A stretch of DNA of 64,000 bases from Neodiprion pinetum (taxonomy: Eukaryota > Arthropoda > Insecta > Hymenoptera > Diprionidae): positions 12,250,251-12,314,250 of the forward strand of contig NC_060232.1 in the NCBI RefSeq assembly GCF_021155775.2, written 5' to 3'. The position numbers and the translations under genes were made by a program. Below, piece after piece: positions 9,201-21,374 of this stretch (the stretch's first letter is position 1; the number at the start of each line of letters is the position of its first letter). Below the pieces are notes generated by a model, which worked only from the letters and a program-made list of their open reading frames with translations, ran no database searches and was not told the origin of the DNA.

Positions 9201-11650
9201 GATGTCCTTAAAGTTTGTTCTCGTAGCGCGGTACAAAATTAGAAAATAGACGAAAATTAGCTCAGTAAATGAATCTTTTCTTTAGCTAGTCGTTCTATTT
9301 GGAGCATTGGCCTCACGATCAGACGTGTCTTCGTTGTTTATGATTCATTTATTTTGTGATGTAAGAAAATTTACATGACCCTTTATCAGATAAATACATG
9401 AAATCGGACGAAGAAAAGATCATTGAACTCGCGAAAAGGAGACTAAATTTCAACTTATTCGTAAACAAATGAATGATGTAAATTTACACCATCGCCAAAA
9501 TAAAACGGTTTCTTTATTAGAAGTGAAATTTTTTGTGGATATGAAATATTATTTATTGAATTTTTAACAACATGAGAATAGAAAAAGCCTTTTGTGTGGA
9601 TATGAAGAGATTGCGCGAATCCATTCCAATAGCTTCCTGGAGCAAACTGGGCGAGAACAAAATAGAGATAAATTTGTCCGCTGATAATAGAAGTTGACCA
9701 AAGTTTAAGAAATACAACACATTTGGGTAACGTTTATAAGCACGTGTTTTAGCGATTCTGTTATAAAAAGGTCAACAATAAAGATTGCGCAACTTTCAGG
9801 CGTCTATTAGTTCTCTCACGGCTTGATATTATTCAAAGAGGATCTAAAATTTGGTCCCATTACACTCTCAATCGGATATCTGAATTGAATGGCGATATCT
9901 TCGTCCTCCGATTCTGCGGGAATCTCGGTGAGCGGTTTTCGAAAACAGTTTGCCAACTCTTCGTCGCTGAGTGTTTTGTCATCGATAATTTTGATTTCCG
10001 TCATGTGTTCCAGCTGCATGAACACGGATTACTGGCTGTTAAGAAATTATCAACCATATCAGAAAATATCGAAATTATAGACATCCAACGATAGACATAA
10101 GTTTTCAAATTTACACGCACATTTTTCGCATTTCTTTATCAACCCAGTAATAGATACGTGGACGCCAGGAACGAGAGCTGGGTATATCGATGCGATTATT
10201 GGTCATTGTGCGCCGCTTCCAAAACAGCAGGTTCTTTGTCCTATAGTTATCGTGATGAACGGCACGAGTATCCTAGTTGCAACAGCTAGATACATTTCTT
10301 AATTTTTCATCATTATTATCCTTAAGTATTCAGTCTGCGTATTACTTTGGATGCTCTGATATGCTGTAGCGTATTTTATTTTGATTTTTTCTGGTATCTT
10401 AGGAAAAGGTCTGTCCGCGTTATTGAAAAGTCCGTGGCAAACGATGAGCGTGTTGTCCTTTGAACAGACAAATCATAGTCAACGAAACCCTGCTCAATTT
10501 TGTTGAACCACTGATTGATCGCAACCGCTTTGATGCTGACGAACGCGATTGTCTGATAGAAATGTTCAAAAATTGCGGTGAACCATGATACATTTTTTGG
10601 TTTATAAGTGATTATTTGTAATGGTTTTTACCTCGTTATATTTTACGAGGTGAGCAATCATAGAAATTTAGTCCGCCCATAGTAAGACTGCGTTGATGAT
10701 TACAAATTTGAATAAACTGAAACTCCGTTTCCGGCAAACGTTTGTTTACTCGTGATTGAAATCACATATCCTACGATATGCGTGAAAAGTAAGTGTTTTC
10801 AATGAAACGGTCGAAAATGGCTTAAAACTGGAAGAAGGTTTACGCAGTTTTTGGATAAAATATAAACTGTGTCCCGTTCTATCCTATCTGATTCTTAAAC
10901 ACAGAATGCGAAGTCTCAGGTGACTAAAGTTATTCTATTTTGCTACAAAATTATCAGGTACCACATTTTGCCCGGCGAACCCGTCTCGAGGAGCAAGAAT
11001 TCTTGGCTTCGGCCATTAGATTTTTATCTTATCAAACAGTTTCGAAGTTATAGCGTATTCTCCTCATACTGAACAACCTCTTCTAGAATTGCGGATTGTG
11101 TCAGCGCTGGAACTTTGCGTGCCATTTCACCGTTCAGATTATACTATTTTCTCAATCTCTACAGTTTTTTCCAACCCGTTCAGATTCGTCTTGCGATGAA
11201 AAGTTGATGAATGCGGCGCGCGAGTGCGTTCTCTCCTAAAAGGTTAATGTGAAGATCGAATCTCCAAGTTCTTGAAATATATCGAGCACATTGTTGGCAT
11301 TTTATACATTCACTGATTGGTCGGTGTGTGATGTGTCAGTTTGACAGTTGGTTCAAAGAATATAACCGCATTTTTGAAATCGCCATGCAAATGATTGCGA
11401 ACATTTCATTGATCAGCGAAAAATATCCACGAATCGCTTGAAATTTCATTCACTTGGAGTGTCCCGAAATTCCGGGTTATCAGACGTTTTGTTCGTCGAT
11501 AAATTAAGTATTGATGTCGAAAGTAATGTAAAATTTTGAGGATTCGTTTCCACATTGAAACGCAAAGCAAAAATAAGTTCACGTTAATCTCTGATCACTA
11601 TTATACGTGTATGAATGTAACAGATGTGAATATAACCGTGTTTTGTCACC
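9200..11650. other. No gene seen
   Basis: AT-rich sequence without coding potential beyond short shadow ORFs at 9,816-10,094. I see no tRNA, terminal repeat or tandem array. Confidence 0.6.
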
Positions 11651-11654
11651 CTCG

Positions 11655-11775
11655 CGGAAAAAAAAACCCTCGACTTGGGTGTAAATTCGTACCCTCAACT
11701 TTTTTCTTACGGGGATTTAGCATTATCTATGAGTTTAGGGTACGAATTCATACCAAAGTTTAGGGTTTTTCCCGT
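11655..11775. mobile_element. Foldback element, family M2 copy 1
   Basis: The left arm (GGAAAAAAAAACCCTCGACT, then TGGGTGTAAATTCGTACCCT) is mirrored by a right arm (GAGTTTAGGGTACGAATTCA, then AAAGTTTAGGGTTTTTCCCG). The middle contains CATTATCTATGAG, which matches the loop of copy 2 at 60.6 kb in inverted orientation. It is non-coding. Confidence 0.8.
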
Positions 11776-11779
11776 GATG

Positions 11780-13140
11780 GCATCGTCGTTGCGCTGTACT
11801 GTCTGTGGTGTCAGTTTGATAGTTGACGCGTCGTTGTGCTTAAATGCATCTGTAGAACCCAAAGTTGAAAGTAATGACAGGTCAATCATCATGCCTATAA
11901 AAAGTGAACGAAAGCTGACAAGCTGTATGACAGAATGGACGTGAGCGCTGCACCTAATGTGTTCTTGAATAATCGCAAATGCTCCGTAGATCTTTGTAAT
12001 ATAAAAGAATCTAGTACATTTCTTTGCTGGTGCTCGCAAGAACTTTTCGATTATTTAAGTTGCTTGTAGTCCACCATGGTAGCGCTAGCGGCTGGAGAGC
12101 TAACGACAAGATACCTGAAAGACCGAGGGCGGAATGTACGTTGCAAAAGAAACAGTTATGCCTAAAACGCGGTTGCGAAGCAGCTGTCGGTAATATCGAC
12201 GGTGCGTCTACCGATCGACCGCAAAGCGGTCTCGCAACGATGTTTCTCACTGCTACAAGCCCGTTATTATGAGATCTAAATAGCAAACACTCTAGGGAAT
12301 GGTGTCACCCTGCATCAAACGTGGGAAGAAAGTAAGAGAGACGAAGACGGATGGACATTTATCGACGCTTGATGACACGGGAGCCACGTGATCAATGCGC
12401 GTCATGGAATAAAGTAGTAAGCATTCTTGTCAACCGCCAGCAGCGCTGCATGACGTAACGTATTCGACTGAAAGACCGAGAACCAGCTGCATGACCTTGC
12501 GGTGTTTGTAAACATACACACGTTGTCTCTCCAGTGTCTGAAGGAACCAGAGCAATAGGCTGTTGACAAAAAGTGATAAAGTTTTATCTTGCGACAAATA
12601 ACTAATACTTTTGGACCTGCGATTTGAAAAATGGAAGTTGAACGTATGTGCACCGTCGAAAACGAGTTGGTGAGTAGTTAGAGTTAAACATCGTGCTGAC
12701 AGCAGGTCAGCATGTATTGCAAAAAGTTGCGAAAAATCAGCAGGAGAAAAAAAAAGACCACAAACCGGGACAAAAATAACTCCTAATTTAATCAATGACG
12801 ACAGTTGTCCTTCGGTACAATTCGTTTCTTAAAAAACAGGTTAATCGAACTCGCGCAAACTTATTTTTCTGTATTTTCGTATCGAGCAAATCGGTGTAGA
12901 CAAAGGGCGTGTGTCTGTCACTTCGTACGTCAGGTAAGGGGTGACGCGCGGCGGAGGGAAAATGCAGGGGGGTGATGTTTTTCGTCGGTTGGCTCCATAG
13001 ATCCGTCTGGCTCCCCCCTCCCTCTCTCCCGCCCCTTCCTCCTTGCGCATTCTAGCACCTGTCGTCCACTTGCCAAACTATAAAATTTACATTTTTGCCG
13101 ATAGTTGTCGCTGGTGGACCGCTTCGTTATTTCTGTATTC
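11780..13140. other. No gene seen; CpG-rich patch at 12,890-13,060
   Basis: Several ORFs of 70-120 codons occur on both strands without motifs or compatible splice sites. A GC-rich patch with a CT-rich run (CCCCCCTCCCTCTCTCCCGC) lies at 12,890-13,060 and could be a promoter fragment, but nothing coding follows it. Confidence 0.45.
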
Positions 13141-13145
13141 TGTAT

Positions 13146-13346
13146 AAGTTAGTAACTTTGTCGTAGCGAAACGTTGAGAAAAAAATCACTGTTTTCTTAT
13201 TCTTACTGTGATTTTGAAAGAAATAGAATTGCAAGATACGAGTAGATTTCGTTTTATTACGGTTTACTGAATTTCAAACAGTTTGAAATTGCGAGATATC
13301 GGTTTTTCCTCCGCACGAATCGTTACGATACCGTTGCTAACTTCAA
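13146..13346. mobile_element. Small TIR element, family M1 copy B
   Basis: The left end AAGTTAGTAACTTTGTCGTA and the right end ATCGTTACGATACCGTTGCT followed by AACTTCAA are inverted copies of each other. The interior is closely similar to copy A at 6.8-7.0 kb. It has no ORF and no clear target duplication. Confidence 0.8.
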
Positions 13347-13349
13347 CGT

Positions 13350-14560
13350 GATTTTAGGTGAGAGTGTCACGTGGTTTGGTATGCTCATTACTTACTCATC
13401 GGACGATGATGCTCGCGGCGCTTCATTCCTTTCCAAGTTATTATTTGTCAAGTTCGTGACAGATACAGGCATAAAATACCGAATCGATAGCTATGAGCGT
13501 GTTGTACAGGAATTATATGTTATGACCGTCAGAATGCCGAACATTCTGACGATTCCTTCATTCGCACAACAACAGGTTTACTCTGATTGATGACAAATTA
13601 CATTGTTTATGAGTTCCGTTAGATCTAACTTGCAATTAAATATTTCAGCTCCTCTTGAAACTCAGAGCTAAACTAATAGACGAACGAGTGATTTGAGTGC
13701 ACGGTATTGTATGAACTGAAAATATTGATTCGGACAATTTAAAACTAAATATTATTTCGTTCAACCCATAGACGCATGTTACTATTCTAATTATAGAACG
13801 AGAACAGATAAGACTCGGGTTTCTTTATCTGCGTATAACATTTTTGTAGAAAGGCGGTCAGCTTTAAAATAGTGTTGGAATAATGGGATCGTTGACTTCT
13901 GACATCAAGAAGTGTTGATAATTATTACATTCTATTTACCATCATATGATTTTTTATGTCGATAGGAATTTTGGGTTCATTTTCTCATTTCGTAAAAAGG
14001 ATTGAAACCCACATGTAGTTTTAGATTTTTCAAAATCTGAAGGTACAGTTTATAATGAAATCAGAACACGAATTTTCAGTATCGTACTCGATGAATGTGG
14101 CTATGAATAAAACTGCGTAAAATAGAATGAAACAATAATGGAGACGACTCAATATAGGCCTCGTAGAGATTGCCGATAGTCACTGATAATCTGCCGAACA
14201 GCTCGTGTCCGTACATTATGTATGTCATGCAGGTCTATCGATTTTGATGCATTCATCTTACTCAAATGCATGCAACTGCAACGCAATTTTGTACGTGACG
14301 CGCGTAGCCAAAGAACAGGATACGACGCTATATGTCAGTGTGAATTGGGTACTATGGTGATACTTTTAAAAATAAATTTTATGGTAATTTAGAAGTTCGA
14401 TTTCTCAAATTTTCAGTATTCAGTAAAAGTACGTTAGCTTCATTGTGTCATGAATTATAGTCACGTTCGATGTGTATTGAAAGAGAAGGAAGTATAAAGT
14501 TGATAAATATGATTGCACCAAACCTGGTAAACTACTACAAATGAATATTTTTTTTGAGAA
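13350..14560. other. No gene seen
   Basis: AT-rich. The ORF at 13,348-13,590 has no motif and begins inside the repeat end. Confidence 0.6.
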
Positions 14561-14565
14561 TACGT

Positions 14566-14722
14566 AAATTTGAACAACTGGTGAATTTGAAAAATTAAAG
14601 ACGGAGCCAGGAATCGAACCTGGAATCTAGCGATGCTTTACCGGAGACTTACTCCACTAGACCACCTAGCCGCCCTGACTCTGTTGTCATTAATTTCTCT
14701 CATAACCAGTGAGTTCAAATTT
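14566..14722 (-). mobile_element. TIR element enclosing a tRNA-like sequence
   Basis: The outer arms AAATTTGAACAACTGGT and ACCAGTGAGTTCAAATTT are inverted copies with one or two differences. Inside, on the minus strand, lies a tRNA-like unit with an A box (TGGTCTAGTGG), a B box (GGTTCGATTCC) and a TTTTT terminator just after its 3' end. The left third recurs at 8,432. It looks like a SINE/MITE hybrid. Confidence 0.7.
14600..14676 (-). tRNA. tRNA-like sequence, probably a SINE head or tRNA pseudogene
   Basis: The T arm is perfect (CCAGG-TTCGATT-CCTGG) and both internal Pol III boxes are intact. The acceptor stem pairs at only about five of seven positions whichever register is chosen, and I cannot form a proper 5-bp anticodon stem with a 7-base loop, so no anticodon is assigned. 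TTTAATTTTT follows directly and would stop Pol III. It may be transcribed but is unlikely to be a working tRNA. Confidence 0.5.
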
Positions 14723-14724
14723 GT

Positions 14725-15218
14725 TCTCCTGTGCCCGATTTATTTAATAATTTAATATTGTATAGTAAAATAATTTATTTAATAATGAATATTTTTTTTA
14801 TATCCAATCGTTTTTGAGTAAAAATGTGTTGGTAATAATGAATTTTGTCTGATAATAAACGTTTTCCAATCTCAAATGTTCGTCAATTTTTAAATTAAAA
14901 ATATCCTTCGAAGAATTCTTTTTGAAATACGCCTCAACGCAGTCCAAATTATTGTTAATCTAATTAAAATGTTTCTATCTGTTATGAATTGTTAGCAAAT
15001 TTACTGAATGCGATCAAATTTGAATTAATGCTCCGACATTAGAACAATTATCGGAATCTTTGTCTCATAAATGCGCAGTTCAATCACGAAAGTGTTGATG
15101 AGATTGATAAAAATTAATTATTTTCAAGTAAATAGACAACCTATTGATTGATTAGTTAAAAATCAGACTTGAAAATAATTCTTAGGTAATTTTTTTCAAT
15201 TTAATATGAATGCGATTA
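14725..15218. other. No gene seen
   Basis: Very AT-rich spacer between the tRNA-like element and the candidate LTR. Confidence 0.6.
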
Positions 15219-15222
15219 ATAT

Positions 15223-15559
15223 TGTAACAACGGGGGAAATTAAGAAAGGTCTAAGAGAATCAGAGTTCTCTGTGCGATTTAAGCGAACGCCGAGCCAAAG
15301 AGTTCTCTGTGCGATTTAAGCGAACGCCGAGCCAAAGAAGTCTCACGAACAAGGAATATTTTAGAAAGAAAATAGATGTATTTGGACACGAAGTTCTCTT
15401 TTTAAAGTCTAGAGACTGACTGCTTTTTACAATAATGTCGGTTGACGCAGCAACCTTATTCTTTTTAAAGACATAAGAGGTTTATAAACGTCTTTTATCT
15501 ATGATGACTACTAGATCATTTAAAAGGGGACAAAACGGGTGATTTCACCCTTTGTAACA
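15223..15559. mobile_element. Candidate solo LTR (337 bp)
   Basis: The unit starts TGTAACAACGGGGGAAA and ends TTTCACCCTTTGTAACA, so it has the TG...CA termini of LTRs, and it is flanked by ATAT at 15219-15222 and 15560-15563. The interior is more GC-rich than the surrounding DNA. Because the 4-bp flank is AT-only in AT-rich DNA, chance is possible. No internal retroelement region accompanies it. Confidence 0.4.
15264..15337. repeat. Perfect 37-bp tandem duplication
   Basis: Bases 15264-15300 and 15301-15337 are identical (beginning AGTTCTCTGTGCGATTTAAG). Perfect identity indicates a recent event. It lies inside the candidate LTR. Confidence 0.97.
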
Positions 15560-16000
15560 ATATAATATTGACCAAAAAAATAGTGTCTACTACCTCGCTT
15601 TACTATTTTGATTTAACATCGTTGCGAAAAAACTATAAATCCTGAAAATTTGTATTCCCCTAAATTAGCATAAAATTAAATTTTAGCGGGTTTATTTGAA
15701 AACACCCAAAAAAGGTTCTTCACATAGTTTAACCCATTAATTCTTATACACCATAGTGTACAACCTCGATTTTCGTTTTTTACGATTTTCTCGAAATTAC
15801 ACCGCCTATTAAATAACCGTCAAGCATATGAAATCGGGGGTAACATTTTTTAGAATTATTCTCGCGTTGCGAGGAAAACGCAAATTACGAAGAGAGAAAA
15901 AAAAAACTCGAATATCTGAAACATGTTCAAAACGTCTCAAAATCGGCCAAAAAGTGTTTCTCTACTCAAGTAAAGACATTCTATGCTAATATTGTAACTT
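15560..16000. other. No gene seen
   Basis: AT-rich sequence without terminal repeats or coding potential. Confidence 0.55.
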
Positions 16001-16009
16001 TAAAGCGAA

Positions 16010-16396
16010 CGGCGCTAATCAAAGCGACAAATTTTTCCAGAGCAGCCGTTGCCCGGCTGCCAAAATGCATCTGCGCGTGCACACGTGAAATACATTCGAA
16101 AAAGAATAGCAGGAATCGTTCCCTGATAAAGCAGATTATCGAGCGCTGCGTCGGTTAGTTTCCCTGGATTCGGTAGAAATTTCGAACGCCGTTCGAATCG
16201 TTTCCCGCTTTCCTCGCGGGCGGCGTCGTGGCACGGCGGTTATTGCGTGAACACGCGTGTCTACACGCGCGCATTTCGACGTTAGAGCGCGCGACGGTCG
16301 CAACCGTTTCTGCCGGCTTCCGTCAACGGTGGTTCTCGCTCTAGCCTTTCGTTTCAACTGCGCAGTTGGCGAGCCTCGGTACGACGCGGAGCATTG
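16010..16396 (+). promoter_or_regulatory. CpG-rich promoter candidate with a 5'UTR exon ending at a strong donor
   Basis: G+C and CpG rise sharply here (runs such as CGCGCGCATTTCGACG). The block ends in GAGCATTG|GTAAGTC at 16396, one of the best splice donors in the window. No useful ORF precedes the donor, so the exon would be untranslated. It is the best plus-strand candidate for the first exon of the CREBL2-like gene 15 kb downstream, but the link rests on position and signal strength alone. Confidence 0.4.
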
Positions 16397-16399
16397 GTA

Positions 16400-17840
16400 A
16401 GTCTTTTCTTTTTACCGCACAACTCGTAACTTAGAGCGGCGGCGTTCGTGATGCAGCAGGGGGTAACCCTGAGGGTGACGGTCGCCCCCGAGGGTGGCTT
16501 CGATTCTCAACCGAATCGTTACGCTCCTGCGATCGTGCAGCGCCCATCTCGAGGGCACCGGCCCCTTAACTGACGCTGTCAATAACCCTCGCCCTCCTCA
16601 GAGCTTTTCTTTTTGCTTTTTTCTTCTTTGCTTTTCTTTCACTTTGCGTGCGATAAATCCGCGGGCAATTGCCTCTCGACGTTTGCGAGTCTCCAACACG
16701 GCCTAAAACTGGGTCGGAGACGAGTTTCATTTATGGTTTGTGTTATTCCTTAGCAGGCTAAATCCCCTCGCTCTCTGCGTAGACCGTGAGACGCACTGGC
16801 TTGGACAAATCCGTTTACGGTATCTACGCGCTGCTTAAATCCGCCCCACCGCGACGTCCCTGACCTGATTTAAAATTTATTCTATAATCGCTCGTTCAAC
16901 GCAGCACCGACAGCGGACGCGATAGATGTCGGTATGCAGTTTTTCGTTGCATAATCGGTTCATCCAGGTGGTAGAAAAAAGAGCGCACAACGATATTGAG
17001 TAAATAATAACACTTGTCGAGTACTCCATATAGGTAATAACAAAGTACTGAATTTCTTTCGTATTTCTCTAAGCAAATTTTTATTGGAGTTATAACAAGA
17101 ACGGTGATCGAATGGAATAAATTTTTTTTTTTCATCTGAATGAATGTGGCTTCACTTGATGAACAGAACCACTTTTTCCTGGATCAAATGACATTTTTTA
17201 GAATAAGGAAAAAAAAAAGGAAAATTCCCTTGCTATATTTGGTAAATTCAACAAATTCATTTTCCGTACGTTTATCTTAAATGTGTAATGACTTTAGTTA
17301 TTTTATGAGTAAAATTTCCCCATAGTGTGGCCTCTTTTTGTACAACCACCTCAGCTTCAATTTGGGATGGTTACCAAAAGAAATTTGTCGGTCGGTTGAC
17401 ATTGATTTTCTTATCTCATCAACCGTTTTGATAACAACTGCGATATGTTTGTAGGTTTACAGTTTTCGTATTACGTCCAACGTGCGATGAGCATTCGGCT
17501 TCTCGAATCACACCCCTCAGTTATTTTTTATTTACCGTTAACGTTTTTCAAACCATTGAATGTGAAAAAAACATTATACTTCACTTCCTACCGTTGCATA
17601 CCAAAAAGCAAATCTTTTTTTTCACTACGGATAAAATTATACTTGTCGACTATTGTATATATGATGTATAACATATTACAAGTACATGCAACGCTTATTT
17701 TACTATTCGTTATGTTTGTTGTTATCATAGCCGGTCACGTTCCGTAACGTAGCTGAGCTATGTGCGGCACTTTACGTGTGTACAGCTTGAGTTAGGAGCT
17801 AGTATACCTATATTATTCATACATGTACGTGTATGGACAG
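16400..17840. other. CpG-rich shoulder to 16,900, then AT-rich; no gene seen
   Basis: The CpG-rich character continues to about 16,900, as expected of a promoter-proximal intron. ORFs of 60-100 codons here lack motifs. Confidence 0.5.
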
Positions 17841-17841
17841 C

Positions 17842-18043
17842 GTTGAAGTCAGTAACGTTGAGATAACGAAACATGAAGAAAAAATCATTGCCGTGTAATT
17901 TCTGAATGAACTTCAAGAAGTTAGCTTTCAAAATTATGAATGTAATTTGTTTATAATGGCTTGACAAATTTCGGACGATCTCAAGGAGCGAAGTTACGAT
18001 CTTTGCTAAACATGCATTGTTGGAGTAACGTGACTAACTTCGT
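17842..18043. mobile_element. Small TIR element, family M1 copy C
   Basis: The left end GTTGAAGTCAGTAACGTTGA, then GATAACGAAACAT, is mirrored at the right by ATGCATTGTTGGAGTAACGT, then GACTAACTTC. The interior is diverged from copies A and B. No target duplication is visible. Confidence 0.7.
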
Positions 18044-18049
18044 CTTCAC

Positions 18050-21000
18050 TATCAATGGTGAATAACCTACGCAAATACCGGATACACGTGTGTCTGCTAT
18101 GAGCCGGGTGTTCGTTAACATGATTATTATCATTTTTAATGCGTCATTCTTTCCAATTCTTTCTTTGTACAACTCCGTATTGATTTTTCGGTTTACTTAT
18201 AGGAAGCCAGATTTTCTCTTGATGAGGTCAGTTTTGAATTTATAGAGTACGAAGAGTAAAATTCGCAGAAAATAATTAAAAATCACAATCGGACGTTGAC
18301 AAATGTACGGGATTTGTCAACCCTATTTTGAATTTATAACATGCAGTGCAATACAAATTGGTCTACCTACCTGATTGTGGTTGACTATGAATTTTGTTCT
18401 CAAACGAATTAATTATCGAAATTTAGTCCGCAGTGTATTTTTCAACATCAATGGCTCAATATTTTATTATTCGGTTGATGTAGTGAGATGCGGCACTTGG
18501 TAATTCGGAATCTCCGTCACACACGGCCAATGCCTTAATTTTTGGACGTTATAAAAGTATGATTGTTCCCATAAGAATTGGATAATTTGATAAAACATAT
18601 ACGCATTGTGATTGGCAAAAGATAAGCGAAAACGGTTAAACCTTCCTGTGGATGATAATGATTTTTTTGATATATCTACAATCCTTGATGAACCAAAAGC
18701 GAGGATATTAAAGAGAAAACTTTCCAACTCGTTTGCAACGCATTTCATCATTACAATAATCGTTATAACGTGTAAGAGATGTGCAATGTAATCAAGAACC
18801 CATTGTCGAAATTTTCCGTAGAATTGTGCATAGTTAAGGATCGATCCAAACTCCAACGGTTTTTTAAGAGGGTTCCATGGTTAGTCTAAGCTGTAATTTT
18901 GCGAGATTTTGCAAATCACGTGTTTTGCCCATGACAAACATTTTGCGTAAAATCAATGGTCGAGTTATTGGCAAACGCAAATTACCAACAATTGTAGGAT
19001 AACGATTTATATGGTTTTTTCGTTTCAGTGATGTGTAGGCCTAGGCAATGATTCTATAACTGACACCCCCGCACCATACGATGCAAAATAATTCAATTTT
19101 TTCGCTGCTAACTTGAACACATTTTTTGAATTTTTATCTATTTGATTTTCAATAATAAGATTCATCCATTTCATGTCGCCGTTCAGGGTAACTCGAGAAA
19201 ATCTTGTGCACACATTTTTCATTACTTTTTATGATATTTCTTCATACGTTGTTTACTTTGTTCGATGAATTTGACGGCTAGGGTACTTTTAGTCTGTTTA
19301 CATCTCACACGATTGAAAGATGAAATGCTCAAAAATGTTTCACGAATGACGAAATACCGATAATTCGATCGTGTTTAATTTCCTCAGCTTGCGCGATATA
19401 GCTCTTGGTATATTCGTTCCTTGCTTTAGTCCAGAGTGACGAACTACATTGATTAAATTATGTGATACCTTCTCTGAGCTTTCGCAGAAACAGTTTGAAA
19501 CTTTGCCGGTCTTGCAGTTCCCTGTGGAATCCGCCGTGTACTACATGACATTACACGATTATATCTGGCCGAATTTCGAATTTTAGATTTGCCTTAAAAA
19601 TTCTTTCTCTTTATTTTATCAAAGCAAAACTATATTCCAAAGCATTTTTTATTTTTGTACCTATATATATTCTGGATAATAAATTATCGTTGATTTCGAA
19701 GTATTACCAGTTATCAACTTGTGATGATTTTCTTCATAACGACGACGGCTTTGAGATACAAATTCCCTGGATATAAAATGTTCATTTCTACTCAGAGTTT
19801 ATGAAAAATTTGAACTACCGCAAACAATGACGGTATGTTTTCAAAATTGAACAAAATTGCGGATTCCCAAAATACACCGTCTTTTATTATGAACTTTTTT
19901 CATTTTTAAATCGAAAATTTTTACACCTGAATCAATACGGAACAAATTTTTCTTGACTTGGTATTGATTTTTTTTTTTGATTAGGATGTTCTGAAATGAA
20001 CGTAAATTTAGCATCTAGAATTTCCAAATAAACCAAAGTCAAATTTACTCTTGACATTTTTAATTTCAACTTTGTCTAACCAAGTTGGATAATATTCACT
20101 AAAAAGTGCATCACAGGAGTAAAATTATGTCGAAAAACATGTATGTTTCAATTTTCATTTCACACATCACGTTTTTGTTATTTTGGTTCGAATTGAGTGC
20201 GCGCAATTACAATTAGGATTATCGAAAATAAATTCAACTGTAATATTTGGAAATTCTCCGAGCAATAGTCAGTTTCATTTCAAAAAACCCCAATTCAAAA
20301 ATGAATATTGAAACAAGAAAAATGCGCCCTGTATCGACGGGGTGTAAATTTTAGTATTTTTGGCTAGTTCTATTTTCAACGAAAGACCATCGAAATCACG
20401 AATGGTTTGATTTTGTCAATCTCAAATCTTGTATTTCCATTCGAAAATTTACCGTCAATGTTGACGATGAGAGTTTGTGAGTCAAAATAAACATTTTATG
20501 TCATGGCAATATTTAATTTGAAGTGAGTCATCTTTAAAAAATGTTTCATCAATTGATTACTGGTGATCTTTAGAAATTTTTGATAATCAATCAGTCGCAA
20601 TCAACGAGTACAGAAAAACGTAGTTTCGGATGAAATTTTACGTTGAAAATAATTGCTCTAAAAAATTTTCCAGTCAAATCTGAGAGTTGAAATTAGAACG
20701 CTTTTGACCTGAGAGACAATTTCTCACCGACACTGTGAGTTTGTTCCTCGTGGGTCAATTATGCGCTACGCTTCGTATGTGCGAAAGCAATTTGCAGCCT
20801 AGTGGTCTCCCAGGATTCCCAAGCTATCTGCTACCTACTATTTCCATAGAGCAGCTTCAACAGAATTCGTATAATACACGTGCATATGTATAATATGGTA
20901 CCAGCAATGCCAAACCGTGAGGGAATATTTTCACTTATATCGTATGGCTGTGGATTTCGTATCGTAAAATGTACGTCTCGCTCCCATAAATCTCGATTCG

Positions 21001-21160
21001 TTACCTGTAGGATAACTTTTTCAAACTGTTTTCACATAAAAATAAACAGAAACACGCATAATATTTCGGAATCTCGGAAATGTCTCCGATACTTCGTTGC
21101 AAATTTTAAGCAGCAAATACAAATGTCACTTTCCGATCAGACCACGAAGCAACTTGTATT
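18050..21160. other. No gene seen (3.1 kb)
   Basis: AT-rich DNA. The longest ORF (18,467-18,856 minus, 129 codons) shows no domain, no splice context and typical AT-driven residue use. No tandem or terminal repeats were noticed. Confidence 0.6.
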
Positions 21161-21164
21161 TTGA

Positions 21165-21372
21165 TGGCCCCTAATAAAATTCACTCAACTTTCGAGAGGG
21201 TGATTATAAAAGACCAAACGTTGGCGTGACGATTATAATCCGAGTAACCCTACGGACGCCGACGATAAAACAATTATCTACCATACCAATGCACAGGAGT
21301 TGACTGTTTTAAGACCAGAGTTTGATATTTTATGATCAAACTCTAAAGTTGAGTCAATTTTATTAGGGGCCA
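21165..21372. mobile_element. Small element with GGCCCCTAATAAAATT terminal inverted repeats
   Basis: The left TIR GGCCCCTAATAAAATTCACT, then CAACTTTCGAG, is matched by the right TIR CTAAAGTTGAGTCAATTTTA, then TTAGGGGCC, with two mismatches in the first 30 positions. The length is 208 bp. Subterminal sequence also folds back (GTTTGATATTTTATGATCAA). There is no ORF. Confidence 0.88.
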
Positions 21373-21374
21373 TA

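Noticed and set aside
14600..14676. Functional tRNA gene
   Set aside because: The acceptor stem is only partly paired and the anticodon arm cannot be formed properly. The unit sits inside a repeat with a second partial copy.
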